Assembly: GCA_949825045.1 (NCBI GenBank)
Contig: OX463810.1
Span: forward strand, 33,924,201-33,988,200
DNA: 64,000 nt
Origin: Argyresthia goedartella
Lineage: Eukaryota; Arthropoda; Insecta; Lepidoptera; Argyresthiidae
Reading direction: 5' to 3'
The position numbers and the translations under genes are program-made. Positions 44,487 to 56,888 of this stretch are shown here, in pieces. Positions within the stretch are counted from its first letter, which is position 1. Each line of letters starts with the position of its first letter. Below the pieces are notes generated by a model. The model saw only the letters and a list, made by a program, of their open reading frames with translations. It did no database searches and was not told the origin of the DNA.

Positions 44487-45037
44487 TGTTCGATTCCAAA
44501 TCGATAATCGATCGATGGTTTCTGAACGGTCATTTTAATTTGACGTTAGCTGTCAATCTGGCAGTTTTGACAACTGACCGAAAAGAAAAAACCTCGCAAT
44601 GAAAACGCGTGTTGATTAGGTTGTTGAAATTAAATCAAAGGGCATCTGGAATGTATTCGGGATTCCCTCAGGATTATTAATATAGCTGAGTGTGCCATTG
44701 TCTCTCGAACCAGATAAAGTTCGGATTTTCGTGCCCGATTCGTATTTACCACGTAGAAACATAACCTGTGTTGGTCCACTGTGCTCATTGACGCTGGCCC
44801 GCCAGTCATACCTGGTTGGCTGAAGAACCTGTCTACCAAGAAGAGCCTAGGGCGCGCCCGGGCCTTGCAGAGAGACAGGAGGTTGACGGGACCGAAGCAC
44901 AGACCAGGTTAGATCTACCCCACATAACTTTAGCTAGGTGAATCGCCGACGTTCATCACTTCTTGGCACCTGATCGTCACGCTACCTCGTAGCTGATGGG
45001 CCCCTACGAGGTCATTAGGTGCTGAGAAGCCTGAACA
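44487..45037 (+). repeat. BEL-A 5' LTR (551 bp)
   Basis: TG...CA bounded with inverted TGTTC/GAACA ends, and near-identical to 51355-51907. Position 44487 follows the target duplication directly. Confidence 0.95.
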
Positions 45038-45040
45038 CTT

Positions 45041-45052
45041 TGGTATCAGAGC
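45041..45052 (+). other. primer-binding site of BEL-A
   Basis: TGGTATCAGAGC, three bases after the 5' LTR, the same spacing as in BEL-B. It resembles the complement of an initiator methionine tRNA 3' end, with one difference from the BEL-B site (TGGTAGCAGAG). Confidence 0.65.
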
Positions 45053-45716
45053 GTGGTTTCCTGAGATTTGCAGCCGTCAAGGGCTTCAGGAAAGCACGAC
45101 TTGGGACTATCAATCTGTAGGTATCTAGGCGGTTAGGTTACTTGTTTGTTCCTATATCCACATAGATTGGTAGTATTTGTAAGCTATAAGTCTATTGCTG
45201 GTAGTAGACAGACAGATATTACAGTTTTCCCTAAATGACCAGTTGTACTGAGATGTGACTCAGAATAGTAGGTACTCAACTTAGGTACGCATTGTATTAG
45301 GTACATTGTAGGTGAATTGAAATTTGCATTGAATTACTAGTTAGTCAATCTATTAGTGGTCTAGTAATGGTATTGAATGAATGTTTTGGTTAACATAGGT
45401 AGTTACATCTATTGATAGCAGGCTATTACATTGTTTTCAGTTTATTGTGCAGCAAGTGTATAGCAATTTATAACTTGAACTAATATTGACTATTATCTGT
45501 GTGTGTTATAATAATAAAGGGAAACTAACTTGTTATTTACAGGATTAGAATATTAGAAGTGTAGCATAATTTATATAGATATAAAACTCGGTTCCTATTG
45601 TTTAAGGAAAACAACATTATTTAAGTTATAGTTTAGGGTTCCCTCGTTTGGGTTATATACTGAAGGGTCCAATAAAATTGAGTTTCTGCAAATTGTGAGT
45701 AAATATCGTTCCGATC
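45053..45716 (+). other. BEL-A 5' untranslated leader
   Basis: About 660 bp of AT-rich sequence between primer-binding site and gag without frame or recognisable signal. Confidence 0.6.
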
Positions 45717-47216
45717 ATGTCGTTATCTGAAATCCAGAAGGGTGTTTCTAAGGAACTCAGATGGTTTTCCTCCGCACACGGTCTGATAGACCGTTTAAAT
45801 AGGCATGATGTGGTATTGGAGCGGTCTATGGACGTTAAGGAATGTTACAATAGGGTGCTCGAATTGTCCGCGCAGGCGGAATCAGTTGATGGTTGTGCAC
45901 CTGACAGGCTGTCACGGTTGATAGGGGATGTCGACCAATGTATGGAGATGGCAGCTGCTATCACGCAGAAGGCTGCGGACATACGTAGACAGCGCGAGTC
46001 CAGCCATGGTGGTGACATTGAAGCACCTCTGCCGCATCAGGGATCGGGGACCAGGTTACCCGCGATAACTATGCCTACCTTTGACGGCGTGTCCGGTGAA
46101 TGGATGAGCTTCATCAATCTGTTCGACAGTTTGGTGCACTTGCGATCGGACATTACCAAGTCTGTCAAGATGGCTCAGCTGGTGGCAGCATTGAGGGGTG
46201 AGCCTAGGGAGCTGGTCACTCATTTGACAGTTACGGAGGGTAACTATGAGACGGCCAGGCAATTGTTGGTCAAACTTTACCACAACAAACGGAGTTTGGC
46301 CGATGCCCAACTGAACCGTTTGTTTAGTATCCCGGTTGTGAACAAGGTCGGGGCCATACAGACGGAGGTTTTGAACCCATTGTTGTCCGTCACCAAGGCT
46401 CTAGAGAATCTTGGACTTCCGGTTGGTGAATGGTCGTACTTACTGTTGTACATTGTACTTTCCCGCCTACCCGCTGACGTGCAGACTCGTTTCGAACAGT
46501 CTCACGGGAGGTCGGCCGAGGACCTGCCCGCCTTCTCCGACTTGGTCGGATTTTTGGAAGAGGAGTCTCGACGGGCAGAGAATTTGGGGTTGACGGTCAC
46601 CCATCCTTCGGAGCCACAGAGAGCTGCCGGGAGCGCTGTGAGTAGGGGCCCTCCGACGAGGAAGGACGGCACCAACCGGCAGTCATATGGGACTGTGAGT
46701 GCATTGACCCCACATAGTGAGACCTGCCCATGTTGTAGGCAGATTGGCCATGCTGTGGTCAATTGCAATAAGTTCGGGGAACTTAGGGTTCAGGGACGGC
46801 GCCAGATAGCCAAGCAGCGGGGCTGGTGTTTCCTGTGCCTCGGGCCACACATGGCTAGGGACTGCACGCGCACACAAATGTGCGGATATTGTGGTGGGGC
46901 CCACAACAATCTGTTGTGCATGAACCGGTCCGGCCAACAGCCACCACAGGGCTGTACCCAGGGTGACACGGCAAGGGGCCCTGAGAATTCGTTTGCGACT
47001 CGGAGCGCAACTCAGGGGCCAACGTCCCCACGTGCACAGGGCAGTACTAGGGTGCAGGGCCGCACTCAGGGTCATCACATGGGGGGCCCTGAGTTTTCGG
47101 TTGCGACTCAGCATCCGACTCAGCGGGACATTGGGTGTGTTGAGCAGGCCGTAACGGGCGGGTGGCATGGGACACCTTCGAGCTATGCGGGTGCGGTTCG
47201 GACGCCGCCTCAGTAG
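45717..47216 (+). CDS. BEL-A gag
   Basis: 499 codons from ATG 45717. Residues 1-100 are a helical leader. About 110-280 match the DUF1759-type gag core of BEL/Pao (MPTFDGVSGEWMSFINLFDS, LRGEPRELVTHLTVTEGNYE, LYHNKRSLADAQLNRLFSIP, LSRLPADVQTRFEQ). Three zinc knuckles follow (CPCCRQIGHAVVNC, CFLCLGPHMARDC, CGYCGGAHNNLLC). The frame ends at TAG 47214-47216 in a low-complexity Gln/Gly/Thr tail. The same frame continues 71 codons to a second TAG at 47430-47432 and then into protease. The counterpart of the first TAG is open in BEL-B, so that stop looks private to this copy. Confidence 0.92.
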   Translation: MSLSEIQKGVSKELRWFSSAHGLIDRLNRHDVVLERSMDVKECYNRVLELSAQAESVDGCAPDRLSRLIGDVDQCMEMAAAITQKAADIRRQRESSHGGDIEAPLPHQGSGTRLPAITMPTFDGVSGEWMSFINLFDSLVHLRSDITKSVKMAQLVAALRGEPRELVTHLTVTEGNYETARQLLVKLYHNKRSLADAQLNRLFSIPVVNKVGAIQTEVLNPLLSVTKALENLGLPVGEWSYLLLYIVLSRLPADVQTRFEQSHGRSAEDLPAFSDLVGFLEEESRRAENLGLTVTHPSEPQRAAGSAVSRGPPTRKDGTNRQSYGTVSALTPHSETCPCCRQIGHAVVNCNKFGELRVQGRRQIAKQRGWCFLCLGPHMARDCTRTQMCGYCGGAHNNLLCMNRSGQQPPQGCTQGDTARGPENSFATRSATQGPTSPRAQGSTRVQGRTQGHHMGGPEFSVATQHPTQRDIGCVEQAVTGGWHGTPSSYAGAVRTPPQ

Positions 47217-47429
47217 TCGCCCCGCTCGTCGCCTCGTTCTCGTCGGTCGCATGTGATGTCCCCCCCGCTCATGGAGCGGCCACGGTTGAATTCACGCCCA
47301 CAACCCTTCGGGGGGCGTCGTAGGGTGGCAATGGAACCGGCGCGTGGGCCATTTGTACAATGGGACCCTCTGGCGTATAGCTGCTTACCTGATCGGTTAC
47401 AGGCAGATTGGGGCCCCGGGGGCCCTCGC

Positions 47430-50400
47430 TAGGAATTTGCGGCCCAACAATTTGTTGCCCCCCAACCGGAGACGGTGGTGTTACCGATCGCCTCTGTGCT
47501 TGTTTGGGATTTGGCGGGCAACCCCACATACGTTCGCGCCCTATTAGATTCTGAAGCTCAGGGCTGCATTGTATCGAATGATTTAGCAAAATGGTTGGGC
47601 CTCAAGGTAAATATGTATAATAAATCAATACGGGGCGTGGGGAATGTTACGGTTACGAATGTAGTTGGTCAATCGGTGATCACGTTCTCTCCACGTTATG
47701 ACATTTTGACAAAAACATCCGTGCAAGCTTTAGTAATGACGCATGTCATGGGCAGACACCCCTTGGTGAAGTTGAATCCGGCCGTTCGATTCCTGACATC
47801 AGGACTCAAGTTGGCGGATCCCGATTTTGACACTCCAGCCCCGGTCGACCTGCTACTGGGAGCAGACGTTCTGGGTAGGTTTCTGTTGTCGGATCGGCGA
47901 GTTCTTCAGCCGGACGGGTTGATTGCTGTGGATACTAAGTTTGGTCACGTGATCATGGGTCCGGCATTGCCAATGGTTAGGCCTGCCGAGTCAGATGGCA
48001 TACTTATTGGCTCAGCGTTGTCAGACGCTATCCAACGTTTCTGGGAGATAGAGGAACCTCCCACCGTTCGTCGAGTCGACGCAGACGAAGAAGAGTGCGA
48101 GTTGTTTTACCAGAATAGTACTGGTCGCCTTCGTTCTGGTCGTTTTGTAACTCGACTGCCTTTCAGGGCCGATCGACCGCCACTAGGAGAATCTAGGAAG
48201 ATGGCTGAGACGAGATTGATGTCGATGGAGCGTAGGATGACAACGGACGCCGTATTTAAACAAAAATATGTTGATTTCATGAGGGAGTATGAGTCGTTAG
48301 GACACATGTCGGTATCGGGTGTGGACTGGAGATCTGAGGATCATTGTTTCCTTCCACACCATGCCGTCCTACGAACCCCTACCGGCAAGATTCGAGTTGT
48401 TTTTGATGGGTTAGCACCTACCTCGAACGGGATGTCCCTGAATCAGTGTCTACATTCGGGACCCAAGTTGAGTCGTGATATTTCGGATATTCTCACGAGC
48501 TTTCGGAGGCACCAGATTGTATTTGTCGCAGACATTCGGATGATGTTTAGGCAAACGGTAATTCATCCGGCTGACAGAAGGTATCAGTTGATACTTTGGC
48601 GTGAGTCCACGGCCGAGCCAGTCAATGTCTATGAGTTGAACACGAACACGTATGGGTTACGGTCTAGCCCGTATTTGGCGATGCGTACCCTGCGGGAGTT
48701 GGCGTCGCGTGACCGTGTGAGCTATCCTAGAGCCACCGCTATCCTGGAGCAAGATTTGTACGTCGATGACGTCTGCACAGGGGCAGCCAGTGTAGAGGAA
48801 GCTCTGGACCGACGTGACGAGCTCATTCAATTGCTGGAACGAGGCGGCTATGAACTACGCAAGTGGATGTCCAACTCCCCTGAGTTGATGGCTGGTCTCC
48901 CAGATGAGTTTCAACAAGACCCGCACGTTTTTGAGAATCCTGACAACCCTAACATGTTGTCAGTGCTTGGAATTCAGTACCGGCCCGTCCATGATGAGTT
49001 TACCTATCGGGTGGTTTTAGAAACACCGAAGGCCTGGACGAAGCGGTCAGTACTGTCAACGATTGCGAGAACGTTCGACACGAATGGATGGATTCCTCCA
49101 GTCACCTTTGCTCTCAAATGTTTTATGCAAGGGCTATGGGCGGCTCAGTTGACCTGGGACACCCACCTCTCAGGTGATTTGTTGACTGATTGGACGCGAA
49201 TGTTCACCTCGCTATCGGACATAAATAATGTATCGCTGCCGAGGAAATTGGTCCCTGCTGGGGATTACAGGGCAACCCTTCACGGGTTTTGTGATGCCTC
49301 TGAACGAGGGTTTGCGGCAGCGGTTTATTTGCGAACCGTCACCTCCACCGGGGAGGTCGACGTGCGTTTAGTTTTGGCAAAAAGCAAGGTAGCGCCTATT
49401 CGGACAAGGATGACGATTCCAAAACTGGAACTGTCCGGGGCTGCTCTTTTGACCAAACTTTTGAATCACACTCTAACAGTGTTGCGTGGGTCAGTGGTTT
49501 TGGAGGATACGGTGTACGCTTGGACGGACAGCCAGATTGTTTTGTGCTGGCTGAAGGCTTCGGTCCATAACTTAGAGGTTTTTGTTGCGAACCGTGTCTC
49601 CCAGATAGTGTCGTCTGAGGTCCCACTGACCTGAAGACATGTACCAGGAGAATTGAACCCGTCTGATTGTGCATCCAGGGGATGTCAGGCTCCTGAACTC
49701 GTTAGACACCATTTGTGGTGGGGACCACCCTGGCTTGCCAAGAGAGAATCGGACTGGCCCCACAGCCATGTAGTAGTATCTTCGGATCATGGCCCCAGAG
49801 CGGCCGTGCATGTTACCCAGAAGGCTGAGGACCCTGACGCCGGGTTTCTGCTGTACCGGTATAGCTCACTTGACAAGTTGATAAACGTGTCCACTTGGAT
49901 TAGGAGATTCGCTCGAAATTGTCGTACTCCTCGCGATCAGCGAACATTGAACCCTATTCTGACTCCGGCAGAGCGAAACGAGTCGCTGTTGAATTTGGTC
50001 CGGTTGGTACAGTCCTCGAAGTTTGGGGCAGAATTGGAGATTATACGAAGTGGACGTTCGAAATTGAAGGGAGCCGTCGCGCGTCTCAACCCCTTTGTTG
50101 ATTCGACCGGGTTACTTCGGGTAGGAGGAAGATTGCGCAATGCGAATCTGTCGTATTCGGCTCGTCACCCACTTCTGCTCCCCAAGGGGGGACAGTTAGT
50201 TGAATTGCTGGTGACTGATCGTCATATTAAAAACGTGCATGCCGGCTGTAACGCGTTGTTGGCCACGCTTCAGCGGGAGTTTTGGATCTTATCTGCCCGC
50301 CGTGCCATACGGAACATCGTGTTTCGGTGCATGCCTTGTTATCGACTTAAGGCTGCCACGATGCAACCTCTCATGGGGGACTTGCCCCCTGATCGTGTGA

Positions 50401-51322
50401 ATGAGGTCAGACCGTTTTCAGGTGTTGGTACGGATTTTGCAGGACCGTTTATGGTGAAGAGTTCACGATTGCGTACCGCTAAGCAATACAAGGCGTACCT
50501 ATGTGTGTTTGTTTGTTTATCCACCAAGGCGGTACATCTCGAGCTCGTTGCTGATCTCTCGACAGAGGCTTTCATTGCTTGTTTGGATAGGTTTGTTTCT
50601 CGAAGGGGACTTCCAACTTTGATCCGCTCTGATAACGGCACTAACTACATAGGTGCGGAACGATACTTACGAGAGATAGTCAATTTTTTGAATGTAAATA
50701 AAGTGGATATTGGAACGGCCCTCTCCCGTCGGGGTATACAGTGGACCTTCAGCCCACCGATTTGCCCCCACTGGGATGGGATTTTTGAGGCCGTAGTTAA
50801 GTCAGCTAAGACGCACTTAGGGCGTATAGTAGGTCAGACCGCGCTGACTTTTGAGGAGCTCGCGACATTGTTTTGTAAGATCGAGGCCGTTCTCAATTCG
50901 CGACCGTTGTGTCCGCTCAGCTCTGATCCAAATGACCTGGAGGCTCTGACCCAGGCCATTTCTTGATAGGACAGCCACTTAACGCGTTGCCCGAGCACCC
51001 CTTCGAGGGAGTGAAATTGTATCGGTTGTCAAGGTATCAGATGTTGCAGCAGTTTACTCAGAATTTCTGGAAGCGTTGGTCGCTCGAGTATCTGCATATC
51101 TTACAACAGCGCCTTAAGTGGACTGACAAAACTAGCCCCCCTAGTGTTGGTGACCTCGTTCTGGTTAAGGATGCTAACCTACCGCCACTACGTTGGCGCA
51201 GGGGGCGCATTTTTAACTTGTTCCCTGGCAAGGACGGGACCCCCCGGTCTGCAGAGGTTCTAGTAGGAGGCTTGGTTCTAAAACGAGCGGTAGCAACGTT
51301 GTCTCGGCTGCCCGTAGATTAG
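47430..51322 (+). pseudogene. BEL-A pol (protease, RT, RNase H, integrase, C-terminal domain), two breaks
   Basis: After TAG 47430 the frame holds the A17 protease (ALLDSEAQGC; the usual DSG reads DSE here). The RT follows (YLAMRTLRELA, catalytic LYVDDVCTGA near 48760), then RNase H (HGFCDASERGFAAAVY, AWTDSQIVLCWL). A TGA at 49632-49634 stops it; the frame resumes without shift. The integrase then shows zinc-finger residues ([11 protein letters not shown]...CMPCYR) and the DDE core ([22 protein letters not shown]). A frame change near 50950 precedes the DUF5641-like end (WKRWSLEYLHILQQRLKW), which stops at 51322, just before the polypurine stretch and LTR. Confidence 0.93.
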
Positions 51323-51354
51323 GGGACAGGTGGGTGCCTGTCCGGGCGGGTGAT

Positions 51355-51907
51355 TGTTCGATTCCAAATCGATATTCGATCGATGGTTTCTGAACGGTCA
51401 TTTTAATTTGACGTTAGCTGTCAATCTGGCAGTTTTGACAACTGACAGACGAAAAGAAAAAACCTCGCAATGAAAACGCGTGTTGATTAGGTTGTTGAAA
51501 TTAAATCAAAGGGCATCTGGAATGTATTCGGGATTCCCTCAGGATTATTAATATAGCTGAGTGTGCCGTTGTCTCTCGAACCAGATAAAGTTCGGATGTT
51601 CGTACCCATTCGTATTTACCACGTAGAAACATAACCTGTGTTGGACCACTGTGCTCATTGACGCTGGCCCGCCAGTCATACCTGGTTGGCTGAAGAACCT
51701 GTCTACCAAGAAGAGCCTAGGGCGCGCCCGGGCCTTGCAGAGAGACAGGAGGTTGACGGGACCGAAGCACAGACCAGGTTAGATCTACCCTACATAACTT
51801 TAGCTCGGTGAATCGCCGACGTTCATCACTTCTTGGCACCTGATCGTCACGCTACCTCGTAGCTGATGGGCCCCTACGAGGTCATTAGGTGCTGAGAAGC
51901 CTGAACA
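51355..51907 (+). repeat. BEL-A 3' LTR (553 bp)
   Basis: Near-identical partner of 44487-45037. The preceding GGGGACAGGTGGGTGCC and GGGCGGGTGAT serve as a polypurine-like primer region. Confidence 0.95.
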
Positions 51908-54900
51908 GCCCCTTCGTAAGACGAACCGATCCAGACATGCGATAAATGCCTCCGTAGTGAGGTCACTGACCACCTCCAAGTGGACTGCCTTCGTGGCCAA
52001 GCACACGAAGACGCACAGGTATGCCTTCACTAATCTGGCGTTCCGTAGCTGTGAAGACTTGACCATGAATGGTCCCGCGAAATCCGTTCCGACACCCGCA
52101 AAGGGCCGGATTTCGTTAACCCTATCCGAGGGCAAATCGCCCTACGATGCAGCCCATCTGGGGCTGCATCGTAGCCGCCTTGGCCCGATAACAAGGCAGG
52201 CACCGAAATACGACGCTACGCACTAAGCGTCTTCCCGATAGAATCCAGAACTCGCGCTGGAGAAACGCAATCAAGGCGTGGCATCCGACATGCCCATTCC
52301 GAATGTGTCGATCCTGTATCAACAGTTCGACCAACTTCCCTTTCCTAGGGAGTAACAACGGGTGGCGAGCCGGATAAGGCAGGTTGGCATTCCGCAGCCG
52401 ACCTCCTACTCTCAGCAATCCTTGAGGGTCAATAAACGGGTTGAGCCGAGCCACAGCTCCCTTCAGTTGGACGCGTCCGCGTCTCAGAATGTCCAGTTCG
52501 GACTTAAAGTGCACCGTCTGCACGTTCCGTACCAATGCGAACAACGCATGGTTCCGTTCCCGTGGTGTCAGGACCTGTGTCCGCACCCGTTGGGCCTCAG
52601 AATTGCGACAATTCCGCGCAAATCGGAAGATCCAGGCGGTCACATTGACCAGCTTGTCGAGCGAGCTGTACCGTTCCAGCAGGCTGAACTCTTCTTCCGG
52701 CTCTGGTTGCGTCGTACAGACACCGACTGTCAAGGCGCCATTCGCAGAGGTAACGCGTGGACTCATTGGCCAATCCGATTCGGCTTGAGTCAACCATTTT
52801 GGACCCCACCACAAGGGATGTCCAACTAACTCCGGAGCGTGACACCCACGAGACGCACAGTCTGCTGGGTTCATTTCCCCTGGAACATGTCTCTAGATTA
52901 AGGGAACCTCCGAATCCAAAATCTGCGAAACCCGATTCGCCACAAAAATCTCCAGCTTGTGAACTGAAGCCTTCAGCCAGCATAACACGATCTGGCTGTC
53001 TGTCCAAGCGTAGACCGTATCTTCTAACGCTATTAAACCCACGAAGAACCGTCATCGTGTGGTTGAGCAGACGATTCAGGAGAGCCGCTCCTGAAAGCTC
53101 TAATTTGGGAATGGTCAGGCGAGTGCGCAACGGCGCAACCTTGCTCTTGGCCATGACCAACCGCACATCAACCTCCCCCGAGGAGTCGACCGTACGCAGA
53201 TACACCGCAGCTCCGTAGCCCTTCTCCGAGGCATCGCAAAACCCATGCAGGGTGGCGGTGTATCGTTTGGTGGGGACCAACCTCCGTGGCAGTGAAATCA
53301 GATTGATGCCAGGGAGGGTCGAAAATAACGATTCCCACTCTGAGCTCAATGACCCGCCGATCGGGTCGTCCCATTTCAGCTCAACAGACCACAATTTCTG
53401 CATAAAACACTTGAGCTGAAATGTTACCGGGGTGATCCACCCGTTTGGATCAAATGTCCTAGCCACCGTTGAAAGGACGTTCCGTTTCGTCCAGACCTTC
53501 GCGGAGTCTAACTCGACCCGATACGAAAACATGTCTGACACCGGCTGGTACTGGACGCCTAATACCGACAACATATTCGGATTTTCCAAATTTTCAAAAA
53601 TGTGGGGATCCTGCTGGTAGTCATCCGGAAGACCAGACAGTAACTCTGGAGAGTTCGACATCCATTTCCGGAGCTCATAACCTCCACCCCGTAAGAGCTC
53701 AACTAGCTCGTCCCGTCGAGCGAGCGCCTCCTCTACGGAATCTGCACCGGTACAGATATCGTCCACGTAAAGATCCTGCTCCAGGATCGCTGCTCCTCTA
53801 GGGAAATTTAACCGTTCTCGATCCGCTAACTCCCGCAGAGTGCGAATCGCCAAATAAGGACTAGACCGTAGCCCGTACGTGTTGGTGTTCAGCTCGTACA
53901 CCTTGATGGGCTGATCTGGGCTCTCTCGCCACAGTATCAGCTGATACCGTCTATCGTCAGGGTGAATGACCGTCTGTCTAAACATCATCCGGATGTCAGC
54001 TACAAACACAACATTGTGTCGACGGAACCGTGTGATAACATCCGCGATGTCATGGTTCAACTTTGGCCCTGAATGCAAACACTGGTTCAGGTTCATGCCG
54101 TTAGATGTTGATGCCGATCCATCGAACACTACCCGTATTTTGCCCTCCGGGGTCCTCAAGACCGCGTGATGGGGCAGGAAGCAGTGGTCTTCACGCTTCC
54201 AGTCGATACCCGAAACCGACATGTGGCCGAGCGACTCGTATTCCCGCATGAAGTCGACGTACTTCTGCCGGAAAATCCCGTCACGCTTCATGCGTCGTTC
54301 CATCGACAGAAGCCGCGTCTCGGCTGCATGGTGTGAACTGCCCAGCGGTGGGCGATCACTCCGGAATGGAAGACGTGTGAGAAATCGACCTGACCGAAGG
54401 CGACCAGTATTGTTCCGATAAAACTGTTCACACTCTTCTTCAACCGGGTCCAACCGGCGGACCGTAGGTGGTTCCTCCACCTCCCAAAACTTCTGTATCA
54501 CCTCCGAGAGTACAGAACCGAATAAGGGACTATTAGTCGCTAGGCGTGGGGCAGCCGGCATGACCGGACCCATTACCGCATGGCCCAGTCTGGTGTTGAC
54601 CGAAACCAGACCAGTCGCCTGCAACACGTGGACACCTGGCACTAACAGGTATCCCAAGGCATCGACACCCAATAAAATGTCTACTGGGCCCGGAATATCG
54701 AACTCCGGGTCAGCCAGTGACAACCCAGCGACCAACTGTCGCACCGAGGGCGACAACCGTACGTGAGGGTGTGAGCCCATCACATTAGGCATGACTTATA
54801 CCGTGACCGTCAGATTCACCGATGAATCCACCCGTGACGAGAGAGTAATCCGACATACTCCCTTAACGGAACCGACTTCCGTGTTCCCAATTCCCCGAAT

Positions 54901-56888
54901 GGAATGTGGATACTCCCTTACCGAAATGCCCAACCGTCTTACAAGGATGCACGAGACTAAGCACCCCTGGGCCCCCGAGTCCAATAGTGCTCTTGCCACA
55001 CAAGATTTGCCGTCCGAACTCCACGCTATCACAGAGGTGGTGGGGAGCATGACCGTCTGTGGAGTGGTGGCACCCTGTAAGTGGGCGGCGTGTCCCTAGC
55101 GGGATCCGAACCCGCTGAGACCTCCGTCGGCCGTGGAGTAACTCGGCTGCTGATATGCCACCGGCATATCAGACCGTATGTACATCAAGGGGTCCCAACC
55201 CGCATAATAGGCCCCTCGCTGTCCCGGTATCCGACCATACCGGACGGTGTACGGTGTGCCCGGTGGCCACCGTGGATGGATGGGGGAGAGCGGATCCAAC
55301 CTGGGGCGCTCTAGGAATGGGGGCGACATCCGACTGTTCGCCTCCCTGTTCGCCTCCCAGAGCGACGGGCAGGGTGGCGCAGAAGGTGGTGGGCTCCCAG
55401 CGTTCGCGCCACTCATAGGTGCCATCTGACACCCGCCTGTAACACGCGGTGAGCCAGCGGCCCGAATTCCTCGCTGACCGTGGACAGCGGCGACCGAACC
55501 CCGGCTATCCCGCATGTTACCCCCCACGCTGCCCCCTTCCCCTCGGGGGGAGTCCCGTCCGCGGGTACCCCAGTCACCCCGTTGGTGACTCCCGTTGCCC
55601 GGAGGGGGACTGGGTCCGGCCCTGGTTGGGCCCTGTGGCCGACCAACCTGAGTCCGGCCCTGGTGACCGTCCGAAGGGCCTGACCGATTCAGGCATAACA
55701 CTATGTGGTGCTTGCCACCACAGCACTCACAGGGGAACGCGCGCGAGCACTCGCTCAGCGTGTGCGGCCCCAAACAACCGAAATACAATCGGTGGCGGAA
55801 GACTATCTTCCTGCGGGCAGCTACCCCGAGCGCCTTAAAGTTGGCGCAACTGGTCACTTTATGACCGGCACTGTCGCAGTGCACGCAGCCGTCACCCGAC
55901 GGCGCAGCATTCAGAACGCCAAATTGTTTCGACCTCCCACCCCCCCGTGGGGGCGGGGGGGGGCGGCCCCTCCCGCATCCGCGCGGGTTGGCGCTGCACA
56001 TTGGCCTCCGTGTCCAGTGTGTCACATCGGCTGCATTCACCCTCCTAGAAATCTGTCAATTGGACAAGCGTGGGCAGTTCCGTGCTACTGCCCCCATGCA
56101 GCTGTTCAAACCGACTTTGAACAGCTGCAGGCAACCGTGACAAAACCATATACAAAACAATGTATGACCATTGGTCTAACGGAAGACCAAGGTTCTGAAG
56201 GGCCTTAGTGGCCACCAGCACAGGGTTGAGCACCTGTACTCGGATGTCAACATCCCGGGTTACTCTAGGGATGCTAAACAGCTTCCCCAGCTGCGCATCA
56301 ACCAACCGCCGTTTGTGTTGGTAGCGGTCAAACAATATGGACCTGGCTATCTCATAATTGCCCGCCGTGACCGTTAGGTGACCGACCAACTCCTTCGGTT
56401 CACCCCGCAGTGCCATCAATAGTTGGGCCAACTTGTAGGCGTTGTCCAGGTCGTCCCGACCGTGGACCAAACTATCAAATAAATTAATGAAGGCCGGCCA
56501 CTCATCAATTGCCCCACTGGAGGCCGGAATCTCAAGGTGTGGCAGCCGTCCAACAACACCCTTCGGGGGTGGGTCTCCGTTACCCTCCCCACGGTCATTC
56601 CTTCGCGACCGCTTAATTTTCTCCGCTCGACGCTCGATGTCACCCAAGCATTCCATCGCTTGGTCAGCATCCGCGCAGAGCTGTTTCACTGCAGCCACCG
56701 AGGCTTTATCCGTAAGCCCGAGAGCTTCAGCCTCCGCAGCCAGCCGACACACGTGTCATTGCGTCCTCCACACGCTTGAGCAGGACATCGTCCATGTCCG
56801 GTCGCTCCACATACTTATGAGTATGGGCGAGCCATCTTAATTTCTCCCGGACACCATGCCGCAGTACCGTCAAGGGCGAAGGTGCCAT
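51908..56888 (-). pseudogene. BEL-B gag-pol, multiply broken
   Basis: The gag ATG is at 56888. A frameshift near 56745 leads to the gag core (56752-56045: LFDSLVHGRDDLDNAYKLAQ, LVGHLTVTAGNYE). Another frameshift near 56040 precedes the zinc knuckles (CVHCDSAGHKVTSC, GCLGPHTLSEC with its first Cys replaced by Tyr, CECCGGKHHIVLC). TAG at 55098-55096 separates gag from protease (ALLDSGAQGC). A TAA at 54798-54796 is a nonsense change. RT (LYVDDICTGA) and RNase H run to about 53045, where the frame shifts. Integrase (52874-52122: HIRNGHVGCHALI, CLPCYR) shifts again at a 13-bp insertion near 52150. BEL-A cuts the gene at 51908; the rest is at 43768-44481. Confidence 0.93.
55096..55098 (-). other. 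TAG codon between gag and protease, BEL-B
   Basis: CGC-TAG-GGA on the minus strand, in frame with both flanking domains. It stands exactly 18 codons before the Leu-Pro pair at the start of protease, as in BEL-A (CGC-TAG-GAA at 47430). Possible site of stop-codon readthrough. Confidence 0.7.

Larger units (their letters stand above)
44487..51907 (+). mobile_element. BEL/Pao retrotransposon BEL-A, nearly complete, young
   Basis: LTRs at 44487-45037 and 51355-51907 begin TGTTCGATTCC and end GCCTGAACA; by eye they differ at about ten to a dozen places. GCCCC on both sides (44482-44486 and 51908-51912) is the 5-bp target duplication in the BEL-B integrase. Gag, protease, RT, RNase H, integrase and the C-terminal domain follow in one direction. 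A nonsense codon and a frameshift in pol and a changed protease active-site residue make this copy defective. Confidence 0.96.

Noticed and set aside
46683..47252. 189-codon minus-strand frame opposite BEL-A gag
   Set aside because: GC-rich antisense shadow of the zinc-knuckle region, without motifs.
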